From positions 1 to 37,010 of the forward strand of contig JBLMWU010000128.1 of the NCBI GenBank assembly GCA_050257395.1: DNA of 37,010 nucleotides. Direction: 5' to 3'. Source of the DNA: JAIRTY01 sp050257395 (GTDB taxonomy: Bacteria > Actinomycetota > Actinomycetes > Streptosporangiales > Streptosporangiaceae). The notes below the pieces were generated by a model. That model was not told where the DNA came from. It saw only the letters and a program-made list of their open reading frames with translations, and made no database searches. The translations under genes and the position numbers were made by a program. This document shows, piece by piece, positions 17,501 to 22,336 of this stretch. Positions within the stretch are counted from its first letter, which is position 1. Each line of letters opens with the position of its first letter.

Positions 17501-19539
17501 TTGCCCGAGGTGTCGTACACGGTGAACAGGTACTGCAGGCTGTCGCCGTCCGAGTCGCTCGCGTAGGCGCGCAGCTCCTGGGTCAGGCTGGTGGCGTTGT
17601 AGTTGTCCGGCGGATAAGTCTGGGAGACCGTCGGCGGCGTCTGCGTGGCCGCCACGACCAGGTACGGCGCGGTGGTGCTGGCCGCCGGTGACAGCAGCTG
17701 GCCCTGTGACCCGCCACCTGCTGGTGTGGTCACGGCCAGCGTCACCGGCTGACCGGCTGATCCGCCGAGGGCACTCAGCGGCAGCGCCGCGGTCTGCCAC
17801 GCCCCAGCGGCCGAGGCTGCGGCAGGCATCGTCGCGGTCGGTGTTGGCGCAGGGGTGGGCGCGGCCGGTGGCGCCGGTATCCCCCTGCCCGCCGCTGCGG
17901 TTGCGGTCGCTGCGGCCGTCGCGGTGCCGGCGCCTGGGCTCGGTGCCGGGTGGGCTGCGGGGGTGGGGGTGGCCGCCGGGGCTGGGCTTGCGGCAGGGCT
18001 GCTCGCCCGGGGCGCCGCGGCGCTTTCCAGGGAGCTGGCCCTGGGAGCCGGGCTGCCGCTGGCCATGCTCGGGTTGCCGCACACGAGTGGGGTCAGTGAC
18101 CCTGCCGGCCGCCATGTGCCGCTGCTGGCGGCCGCCGGCGGTCCCGCTGCTGCGGCGGTGGGGTGGGCCAGGACGTCCACGGCCAGGTTCGGCACCGAGC
18201 AGCCGGGGACGGTGTTCCCGAACACGTGCAGCGACACCGAGGTGATGTTGTCTTTCCCGGGGAACACCGCCGGGAATGCGGGGAACTGCAGCACGGTCGC
18301 CGCGGAGGTCTGCCCATGGCTGAAGCTGCCGGCAGCTAGCAGCTGGCCACCTGGCGCGGCCGGCACCTGCCCGGTCACCGCCTGGGTGGCTGCCTGCCCG
18401 GCCCGCGGGGTGGGCGTGGCCAGGTCCAGGCTGGCGGTGACCGGGAAGGCCCGGGCTGGCGCGTTCAGCCAGGAAGAGCCGACGGTGATCTTAACGGCGG
18501 TGCCTCCGGAGTAGGGGACGAGTTGGTAGGTGACGGCTGTTGAGATGGCGGGCAGTCCGCCCGCGGAGTGGCTGGAGTCGGTCACGTATGCCGACCCCAG
18601 CTGTGCGGCCACGGTCCCGCTGCCGGTAAGGAACTGCACGGCGGCTCCGGCGCTCGCCAGCTGGGCGGTGAGGCCGGTGCCGGTCAGCGGCAGCACCCAA
18701 CTGCCCGCGGCGGCCGGCCCGTCCAGGCGGAGTGCCAGGCGCAGCCCGGTCGCGGTCGCCGAGGTGGTCACGTCGGTCCCGGGCAGCGCCCCGGCGTAGG
18801 ACACCCCGGACCCTGCCGCGGCACCTGGCGCCGGTGCTGCGCCGGCCAGGGCCAGCGAGATCTGCTCCCCCGGGCCCAGCCCGAGCGACGCCAGATCAGG
18901 GCTGTCCGCCGCTGGCGCGAAACTCGCGGCCAGCGAGTTCGCCCGCTCGTCCCACCGGCCACCGCTGCCCTGGATCAGCGTGGTGTCGATCGGACGCCAG
19001 GCCCCGGCGGAGTCCTGGAAGTTGACCGGCGTCAGGTAGATCAGCCGGGACATGCTGCCGTCGGCGTTGCGGTACAAGCTGGAGGTGGCGGTCGAGGAGC
19101 CGGGCACCAGCGTGCTGGTCGCCGGGCTGAAGCTCTGCGACCCGTCCCCCGCGTAAGTGGCGCTCAGCCCTCTGCGGGCCGGCGGCTGGTGCACTGCATA
19201 CGCTGGCAGCTGACCCGGGCCCTTGTGCGGAGCCCGGCCCGCCGCATGCGCGACGGCCCGGGTCGCCGACGCCGGCACCTGATGCGGCCGCCTCGCCGCG
19301 GTCCCGGTCTCCTGTCGCGGCACACGCGGAGCGGGCCCCGGGCCGGCCAGCCACGACCGTAATCCCGCTAGCGACGGCAACTGCCAGTGCAGCGGCATCG
19401 CGTCCGCCGACGGCCCCCACGCCGCCAGCGGCAGCCAGAACACCAGGGTCAACGCCGCCAGCCGGGCCAGGCGAGACCGCAAACGGCCACCCAGATTACG
19501 TGTTAAGGCACGCCAAAATAGGGGCCACCGCCCGCCCAT
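8524..19539 (-). CDS. Giant secreted Rhs/YD-repeat polymorphic toxin with HINT domain and deaminase-like tip
   Basis: This 3671-residue exported protein is modular. Residues about 20-47 form a Sec-type signal or anchor after an Arg-rich start. A beta-rich region follows (LIYLTPVNFQDSAGAWRPID, then a DNRLRE-like sandwich interrupted by a Pro/Ala/Thr-rich insert, about residues 494-580). A fibronectin-like part (PPTVSQTYPPDNY) and a DUF6531-like entry domain (LSIDRFYNSLDPRSAGAFGAGW) come next. Dozens of YD repeats (YSYD, YGYD, YTYD, FTYDN) run to about residue 3010, interrupted by three LamG-like modules (about 984-1210, 1274-1495, 2017-2227). The Rhs core is YQSGFTDPSTSQVHMGARWY to NPMIGTDPTGH (about 3010-3080). 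A Gly/Ala-rich hydrophobic segment (3230-3400), HINT (3403-3546) and the toxin tip (3546-3671) end it. The YD shell is expected to encapsulate the tip until release. The ATG at 19539 has GGGAGG four bases upstream. Confidence 0.93.
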   Translation of the reverse strand: MGGRWPLFWRALTRNLGGRLRSRLARLAALTLVFWLPLAAWGPSADAMPLHWQLPSLAGLRSWLAGPGPAPRVPRQETGTAARRPHQVPASATRAVAHAAGRAPHKGPGQLPAYAVHQPPARRGLSATYAGDGSQSFSPATSTLVPGSSTATSSLYRNADGSMSRLIYLTPVNFQDSAGAWRPIDTTLIQGSGGRWDERANSLAASFAPAADSPDLASLGLGPGEQISLALAGAAPAPGAAAGSGVSYAGALPGTDVTTSATATGLRLALRLDGPAAAGSWVLPLTGTGLTAQLASAGAAVQFLTGSGTVAAQLGSAYVTDSSHSAGGLPAISTAVTYQLVPYSGGTAVKITVGSSWLNAPARAFPVTASLDLATPTPRAGQAATQAVTGQVPAAPGGQLLAAGSFSHGQTSAATVLQFPAFPAVFPGKDNITSVSLHVFGNTVPGCSVPNLAVDVLAHPTAAAAGPPAAASSGTWRPAGSLTPLVCGNPSMASGSPAPRASSLESAAAPRASSPAASPAPAATPTPAAHPAPSPGAGTATAAATATAAAGRGIPAPPAAPTPAPTPTATMPAAASAAGAWQTAALPLSALGGSAGQPVTLAVTTPAGGGSQGQLLSPAASTTAPYLVVAATQTPPTVSQTYPPDNYNATSLTQELRAYASDSDGDSLQYLFTVYDTSGKQLATSGLITDNDWNIPNKDLAWNQTYYWTVQAYDGTSYAPSKPTVNYLSTPVPQPVVTSSLSQNGGHGFAPGAPDYTTSATDAQVDTVGPALSIDRFYNSLDPRSAGAFGAGWSSLLDAKVSPGLTDSSGETDTQVVTYPDGQQVGFGLNPGDTTYSAPQGRYATLAPVTGGGFTLTDKNDTVYTFTQSLGGGVYGITSVTDALGRALNLTYNSANQVAQLTSAASGRALHLTWTGTGAGAHVAGVVTDPVAAGNSATALTWGYTYSGDQLTQVCPPASTTVCTAYSYTAGTTFPTAVQDTGPHSYWRLDETSGTTAASSVLANEGTDNGTYSNVTLGQPGPLPGSSGAAAGFNGTSSYVTLPSNLMTQGAYESVGVWFKTTGSGVIYSYQNQSVTNGTASDFTPALYVGTDGYLYGEFWNGSAAPMKSAVKVNDGAWHFAVLTCEGSSHNQSLFLDTRTAVTTTGPTRLPGDQDFDYAGTGYIGNSWPAEPNQGSSSKLMYFSGTLAHLALWDQSLTPAEISAMYQAGTTQASLLSKVTRPSGSVYAQASYDPVTGALTQVTDENGGIWKLNTPTVAGSSQVYVSSVLGQGPVDYWRLADPAGSATAANQIHGGTASYNQVTLRDAGPFADSYAGAFNGTSSYVALPQGLIDADGNQTVSLWFKASSGKNGILFGYQNQSISQGNASSYYTPALYVGTDGKLYGEFWDGSVAPISTSSAVDDGKWHHAVLAAGSTYEALYLDGSRVATVSGVNVTNNGNQQYEYVGVGVTGNSWPNEPYSGQSKHVDYFSGDISDVSFYNTKLTPDQVTAEWNASKHSGGLTPVETETVTDPGSHTISYRLDPLNGDRVLSQADGLGRTTSYGYDTRGFVYTTADPNGNVVTTGHDVRGNEVSYTSCQDQAASVCTTTYDSYYPDDTSTALAPDPRNDMLLTERGPGSSSASDKTYLTTYGYDSGGNLTSVTTPQVPGFPNGRATTTSYTTTSTAAVGGGTTPAGLPATVTSPGNAVTATQYYSNGDIAQVTDPDGMVTKYTYDNIGRLLTKTEVSDTFPSGLTTTYAYNAMGQVVTETDPPVTNRVTSAVHTAQITTSYDADGDVTSQTVADTTGGDASRTVSYAYNGYDQKTSYTDAANAKTSYTYDSYGNLASETDPAGNQTAYTYDPNGHLLTTTLQNYTGSPSGSQPPAPLVQDSEAYDPAGRLASVTDAMGWVTSYTYTDNGLVATVTRSDPNSSPPQSFTEESDTYDQADQLIQRVTNNGATTTSYAVDAAGRNTSQTLDPAGLDRTTTYTYSPDDQVTNQTLTGPGSSTPAQSTSYGYDRMGNVTSEAEYVHGGGNPDGWWRLDQTSGTTVPDASGIGNTGTASNVTWSGGAASFNGSSSQITTAGPVLDTTGSFSVSAWVYLPSTASYQGYVSQPGKTEDGFRLQFANDTGQWEFDRTTTDTSTSPSRAIAHSDSAAQTSTWTHLVGTYNASTGTLTLYVNGAAQTATATDLTPFAATGGLVIGHDLWKGSAADWVNGSVSDVQVYQRVLSPSEISALYSNGRDGAASTANKLTTSWTLDQRGLPKSMTDPNGNTTYYSYDEAGNPAVTTEPPVPTQIYGGSVTMVSPVTMTGYDTFGQPTETSDANGNVTTTAYDPENRPVSVTQPPYTPPGGSGSITQPSLTTYNSLGQVASQTDPLGNQTTYSYDQLGDLTSVKAPDSGVTSYTYDFNGDQLSQTGPTGAVTDATYSYLGNQLTSTQVDRYTGPGNNTTASYTTTDTYNPNGWLSQEQSPAGVVMNYGYDAAGEKTSETDAANNKTQYGYDAAGRQVSVTNPDGTQSTRTFDEAGRQTGQADLSPTGAVLRSASSVYDSDGNLLSSTDYRNHTTTYTYDPTGVLASESQPVTDTSSITTAFQYDAAGNRTLYTDGNGHNWWTTYNSWNLPESRVEPATAAFPNASQGTFTAAYDANGNLATLTQPGGVSISDTYDSMNRLTGQSGSGAETATATRSYTYDHAGNMLTAATSAAGAAPATSASFTYNDRSLPLTATGSAGSSSFAYNGDGQVASVSDAAGTTSYTYDNVGRPATMSDPLSGATATYSYNNMSQVSQISYGAGNDTRSFTYDNLHRLQSDTLKTSGGTTVASIGYGYDLSGNLTSKNTTGFAGASSNTYTYDYANRLTSWNNGTATMNYGYDKAGNLTQNGSTTLAYDARDQLTSTTSGNVTTPYSYTARGTMAAAGSAASTSDAYGQAITSAGQTYSYDGLGRMLTASGAAGPFTFSYAGPGSQIASDGAFHYAYDPGGGLAAVGAAGQGDLAWADGHTDVVGDFTPAGASLAGSATYDPFGNVTASSALAGHLGYQSGFTDPSTSQVHMGARWYAPGIGQFTSKDTVDVSPVPDPAAANPFAYVADNPMIGTDPTGHMLVDPGGGGYRHLPVRRTYAPPPRPAPSCSGWWGCAWHAATSAWNHYVVSPYHRIKRAASHVISGLIRNPGRTLMRLVHAVGSRISHLAKSVLPASVYDAAARGINQARAAGRQLVSWGQQQVHKVTTWAVQKYRRAVALVKTAGHLVASAATAVGTYVKHHAAAIVSTAAGIAVFGGCMFLTAGVGSVGCGAAAGAVSGLVSYGMSCSSHCSLGGALVSAGVGALGGALGAGIGEGLGGALAESVVGRVLPGVLQRAAVGAVAGGAAGGVTGAASYAGGCLSGSRCSASGFVHATVAGAQSGATAGAAFGALMPGGAAACGGESFSAGTRVVLASGRAVPISSLRIGQKVLASDTRTGKNQARPVAAVLVHHDTNLYNLTVKTGGHTAVIHTTSNHLFWTPDAHRWVKAAALRYATHLRTPSGSIATAVGGNRPVADSGWMWDLTIPIDHDFYLQAATTAILVHNANPYCDVARLSGFAKQIREAGVSPQARNQRVFAVGQDEAGNLTAASSDAWDPGQREMLDVLNENLKFGIRRVPSIAGNDAEENLMADNRYSLFPLRRVGTDAQLPCGPEWHDCAGQMDRLGIVHG
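8527..8904 (-). other. C-terminal toxin tip, nucleic-acid/nucleotide deaminase-like
   Basis: Residues 3546-3671 (126 aa) after the HINT VHN boundary. A strand pair (QRVFAVGQDEAGNLTAASS), a helix (PGQREMLDVLNENL), GIRRVPSIAGN, then DAEENLMA and 24 residues later LPCGPEWHDCAGQ. Bacterial toxin deaminases carry an [H/C/D]-x-E helix followed about 25-30 residues later by PC-x(2-6)-C. D3625, E3627, C3652 and C3659 fit that pattern. Zinc-dependent base deamination of DNA, RNA or a nucleotide is predicted. G+C falls in this segment (8641-8700 counts 34/60). Family and target are unassigned. Confidence 0.6.
8902..9333 (-). other. HINT (pretoxin-HINT) autoprocessing domain of the Rhs protein
   Basis: Residues about 3403-3546. 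The block-A-like start GESFSAGTRVVLASG and ISSLRIGQKVLASDTRTG, the block-B-like HTTSNHLFWTP and the ending YLQAATTAILVHN are all recognisable. The VHN end marks the usual boundary to the toxin tip. The first residue of block A is Ser and not the intein Cys, a frequent change in Rhs HINT domains. Cleavage would free the tip. Confidence 0.8.
15055..16590 (-). repeat. Two adjacent, related LamG-like modules inside the Rhs gene
   Basis: Two concanavalin-like modules of about 225 residues follow each other (about 16590-15910 and 15720-15055 on the minus strand). They share YWRLDE/YWRLAD starts, FKxxSGxxGxxxxYQNQS, ALYVGTDG and LYGEFW. At DNA level the ALYVGTDG/LYGEFW stretch is nearly the same (around 16247-16290 and 15375-15420), pointing to an internal duplication. 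A third, more distant LamG module lies at about 13490-12870. Confidence 0.75.
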
Positions 19540-19580
19540 CCCGCCTCCCGCGCCCGCCCAGAAAGATCACCCAGATCGTG

Positions 19581-19655
19581 ACTTGAGACAAAACTTCCGG
19601 CAAGACCCAATTTGCGTTAACCGCACCGGGTTTGCCATTTCTTTACTTGAGGCAA
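19581..19655. promoter_or_regulatory. Repeated ACTTGAG(A/G)CAA elements in the Rhs promoter region
   Basis: The 19540-19808 gap upstream of the Rhs start is unusually AT-rich. ACTTGAGACAA (19581-19591) and ACTTGAGGCAA (19645-19655) differ at one base and lie 64 bases apart. The second extends to CTTG-AGG-CAAG (19646-19656), a perfect inverted repeat. On the minus strand they sit about 50 and 110 bases before the start, where a repressor or activator of the Rhs gene could bind. No regulator is identified and no clear -35/-10 pair was found. Confidence 0.45.
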
Positions 19656-19808
19656 GAATTGCTGCAGTGACCGGCAGGAAAGGCCGGCGTTACCACGGGG
19701 ACAGGTCACCGGGCCTGTGCCAGGCCAGCGGCTGCGCACATGCCTGCACCGGCACAGGCGCAGCCGGCCCGCGGCGAGCAGCCGGCAGCGCCACCTCGCG
19801 GAAGGCGC

Positions 19809-20441
19809 TCAGGTGGCGGCAGCCACCGCCGACGTCACCAGGCTGTCCACGGCCGAGCGCACCGCGCCGGCCGAGCCCGTCAGATCCGCCACGTTCCGGC
19901 CTGCTGTCCCACCGCCGACCACGGCGAACCGGATCGCCGGGTACCGGCGGGCGCCGGCCGCCACCGCGGCCGACGGCGCGGGGCCTGCCCCGATGATCAC
20001 CTTGCACTGCCGGGCCGCCAGGCTCGCCAGGAACGGCGCCGCATCTGCCGCCGTCCCCCCGGTCATGACTGGCAGATACTCCGCCTTGGCGTGAGTGGCC
20101 AGCGACGCATCCTCCATCCCCGCCCACACCGTGGCGGCGGGCTGCCCGTTCAGCCCGTGCGCGTCGGTCAGCAGGCAGGCGGTGAACGCCAGGTACTGCC
20201 TCGCCCGCGGTGCCGGCGGCAGTGACCGCACCACGGCGAGCGCCACGCACGCGGCCACCAGCACGGCCGCCCCGGTCAGCGCGAGCACCCGCCCCCGCCG
20301 GCCCAGCCCTCCCCACCAGGCAGCGGCCCTGGCCATGCCGGGCCAGGCCCGCCAGCCAATCTCCGGCAAGGCCCGGCGGCGCCCACGCGCCTGACGAGCG
20401 GCCTGCAGCATCCGGCGCGTCTGCCCACCAGCTGGCATCAC
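19809..20441 (-). CDS. Small membrane-anchored BMP-like (basic membrane protein) domain protein
   Basis: A 210-residue protein with a basic N-terminus, one membrane helix (about 48-69, RVLALTGAAVLVAACVALAVV) and an extracytoplasmic domain. That domain reads like half of a BMP/PBP1-type periplasmic binding protein: YLAFTACLLTDAHGLNGQP, VWAGMEDASLATHAKAEYLPV, then CKVIIGAGPAPSAAV and YPAIRFAVVGG. BMP lipoproteins bind nucleosides and feed ABC transporters, but this is too short for a full two-lobed protein and no permease is nearby. GTG 20441 or the next-codon ATG may start it, after a GGAAGGCAGG stretch. It lies 269 bases upstream of the Rhs gene on the same strand and shares upstream elements with it, which suggests a helper role in the toxin locus. 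That role is inference. Confidence 0.7.
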   Translation of the reverse strand: MMPAGGQTRRMLQAARQARGRRRALPEIGWRAWPGMARAAAWWGGLGRRGRVLALTGAAVLVAACVALAVVRSLPPAPRARQYLAFTACLLTDAHGLNGQPAATVWAGMEDASLATHAKAEYLPVMTGGTAADAAPFLASLAARQCKVIIGAGPAPSAAVAAGARRYPAIRFAVVGGGTAGRNVADLTGSAGAVRSAVDSLVTSAVAAAT

Positions 20442-20832
20442 ACCTGCCTTCCCGCCGCCGGCCGCAGCCCACCGTTTCAGGGCCCGGCGCAGCCTGGCTC
20501 CGGGCGCAGCATAAGCTGCCAGCCACGCGGCTAGCCAGACCCAATCCGGTCACGCGCAAATGCTGCGGAAGGCCGGTCACGATGTCCCGGCAAGGCAAGT
20601 TTACGGCTAGCGGAACGGCTGCCTGCCGCCTGGCAATTGGCAACAGGAATCGTAACCGGGGAATGTTTTCTGGCCAAGCCATGATTTTGTTACTTGACTG
20701 GCCGCTGGTATCGGCGCTCACCGTCGCCCTGACCGACCGGGCTTGCCGCCCGCCGCCCTGCCGGACCATCCCGGATCGGGCCTATGGCGGCGGCAGTGTC
20801 GTCGCCGCCAGGCGGCAGGCCATCATATGAGC
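20442..20832. other. Non-coding gap upstream of the BMP-like gene
   Basis: No convincing gene. It holds two elements also present before the Rhs gene: ATTTTGTTACTTGA (20684-20697; 12/14 match to 19637-19650) and GCCAGACCCAAT (20534-20545; 11/12 match to 19600-19611). In the minus-strand direction both genes show them in the same order. The 3' end contains the hairpin at 20786-20809. Confidence 0.5.
20786..20809 (-). terminator. Hairpin downstream of the Ser/Thr kinase gene
   Basis: GGCGGCGGC, loop AGTGTC, GTCGCCGCC: nine pairs including one wobble. It lies about 100 bases past the kinase stop on the minus strand. It is stem-rich without a T-run, as in many actinomycete terminators. Confidence 0.4.
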
Positions 20833-20949
20833 ATGTGTTTCGTGCATGAGACCCGGCCGCAGCGGGTCTGATTCAGCTCGGGCGAGGCGGCGGTCGCGCT
20901 TGCCAGCGAAATCACCCTGCCCGGCGCCGCCAAGGTGATGGTGCCGTAA
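20833..20949 (+). pseudogene. 5' relic of a maleylacetate reductase gene with an in-frame stop
   Basis: From the ATG at 20833, 37 codons align without gaps to the start of the intact gene at 25091: MCFVHETRPQRV, stop, FSSGEAAVALASEI against MRFVHEIQPQRVCFGSGEA. I count 98 of 111 identical bases. Codon 13 is TGA where the intact gene has TGC, and a TAA follows two codons after the match ends. The similarity also reaches about 15 bases upstream of the ATG (GGCCA, then GCATG). This is a truncated duplicate. It runs into the antisense 3' end of the kinase gene, whose last 12 codons are made from it. Confidence 0.85.
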
Positions 20950-22270
20950 CCGGCGGCCGGTTGCTGAGACGGGCCCGCAGTGCCAGCCGGGTGGTGAAGT
21001 TCACCCACAGCACGTGGATGAAGCCGGCCGCCCAGAGGATCACGAGCACCGAGACGCCGAGATTCTGTTCCGCTGTGTTTGGCCCGTTGATCGGGCCACT
21101 GCCGGCCATCACGAACGCCCACACGTCAGCTATCAGGTAGCACAGGCCGATGAAGGCCCAGCGCAGCCGCCAGTGGCGGACGGCGATGTAGCCGAACGAC
21201 AGCCAGGTCCCCAGTCCGAACAGCAGCGATGGCAGCACCCACAGGCTGTGCAGCACCACCCAGCTGGTGCCGCCGGGCCGGCGGCGGCCGGCCGCCGGGG
21301 TGACGGGCGGCCGCGCAGCCTGCCCGGCCGCCGCAGCCTGCCTGGCGTCAGCCGCCAGTGCAGTGCCGAGCCTGGCCTGGACGAGCGAGTACAGGCGGAG
21401 GCCGCTGCGGCTGCCGGCCGCCGGGTCCACATCGCCCAGCGGCCCGGGTTGCCGGACGAACGGGAGCAGCCCGCCGAAGGCTGCCAGCGCGTCAGCAGGC
21501 CGCCGGGCCGGGTCCTTTTCCAGCAGCTGGAGCACCAGCGCCGCCAGGACCGGCGGCACGTCGCCGCGCCGCAGGGGCGCGGGCGGCTGTTCCAGGTGCA
21601 TGCGCATCAGCCCGGCCGGGGACGGGGCGGAGAACACCGGCTCACCGGCCAGCATCTCGTACAGCAGGCAGCCGAGGGCGTACAGGTCGGTCCGCGGGGT
21701 GGCGGGCAGGCCGTGCGACTGCTCGGGGGCCATGTACGCGGGGGTGCCGATCGCCACGCCGGTGCTGGTGATGCGCTGGCCGGGCAGCCCGGCGATCCCG
21801 AAATCGAGGATCTTGGCCGTGCCGTCCCCGGTGACCATCACGTTCTGCGGCTTGATGTCCCGGTGCACGATCCCGCGCTCGTGCGCGACCGCGAGCACCG
21901 CGGCCACCTGGGCGCCGATGCCGGCCACCCAAGCGACGGGCAGCGGGCCGTGCTCGGCGGTGAGGTCGCCGACCGTGCAGCCGTCCACCAGCTCCATGAC
22001 CAGGAACAGGCCGCCTTCGTACTCGCCCGCGTCATAGCTGGCGGGCACGCCGGGGTGCGCCAGCCCCGCGGTCACGGCGGCTTCGCGGGTGAACCGGCGG
22101 ACCAGGTCGCCGGCGTGCGCCCGGCCGGCGAGAGCCTCACCGGTCAGCAGCTTGACCGCGACCGGGCGCCCGAGCCGCTCGTCGCGCGCTTCCCAGACCT
22201 GGCCCATGCCGCCGCGGCCCAGCGGGCTGATTAACCTGTAACGGCCGGCCAGAACCGTCGGCTGTCCCAC
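20912..22270 (-). CDS. Membrane Ser/Thr protein kinase (PknB type catalytic domain)
   Basis: Hanks-type kinase of 452 residues. The catalytic domain covers about 10-270, with Gly loop GRGGMG (18-23), K40 (AVKLL), HRDIKPQN with D138 and N143, D156-FG, and GTPAYMAPEQ (E183). All key residues are present, so it should be active. A Pro/Ala linker precedes a C-terminal region of several hydrophobic helices (from about 334: WVVLHSLWVLPSLLFGLGTW, FIGLCYLIADVWAFVM, VSVLVILWAAGFIHVLW). The kinase would be cytosolic on a multi-span membrane base, without an extracellular PASTA domain. Its stop lies inside the reductase relic, so the last residues (TAPSPWRRRAG) are antisense to that relic and probably not original. 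It lies 66 bases downstream of the methyltransferase on the same strand. Confidence 0.93.
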   Translation of the reverse strand: MGQPTVLAGRYRLISPLGRGGMGQVWEARDERLGRPVAVKLLTGEALAGRAHAGDLVRRFTREAAVTAGLAHPGVPASYDAGEYEGGLFLVMELVDGCTVGDLTAEHGPLPVAWVAGIGAQVAAVLAVAHERGIVHRDIKPQNVMVTGDGTAKILDFGIAGLPGQRITSTGVAIGTPAYMAPEQSHGLPATPRTDLYALGCLLYEMLAGEPVFSAPSPAGLMRMHLEQPPAPLRRGDVPPVLAALVLQLLEKDPARRPADALAAFGGLLPFVRQPGPLGDVDPAAGSRSGLRLYSLVQARLGTALAADARQAAAAGQAARPPVTPAAGRRRPGGTSWVVLHSLWVLPSLLFGLGTWLSFGYIAVRHWRLRWAFIGLCYLIADVWAFVMAGSGPINGPNTAEQNLGVSVLVILWAAGFIHVLWVNFTTRLALRARLSNRPPVTAPSPWRRRAG

Positions 22271-22336
22271 CGCCCGCCTCCCTGCAGCGGCGAAATATGG
22301 CGCCTGATCCTAGCGCTTTTGTGCAGGTTCGCGGGG

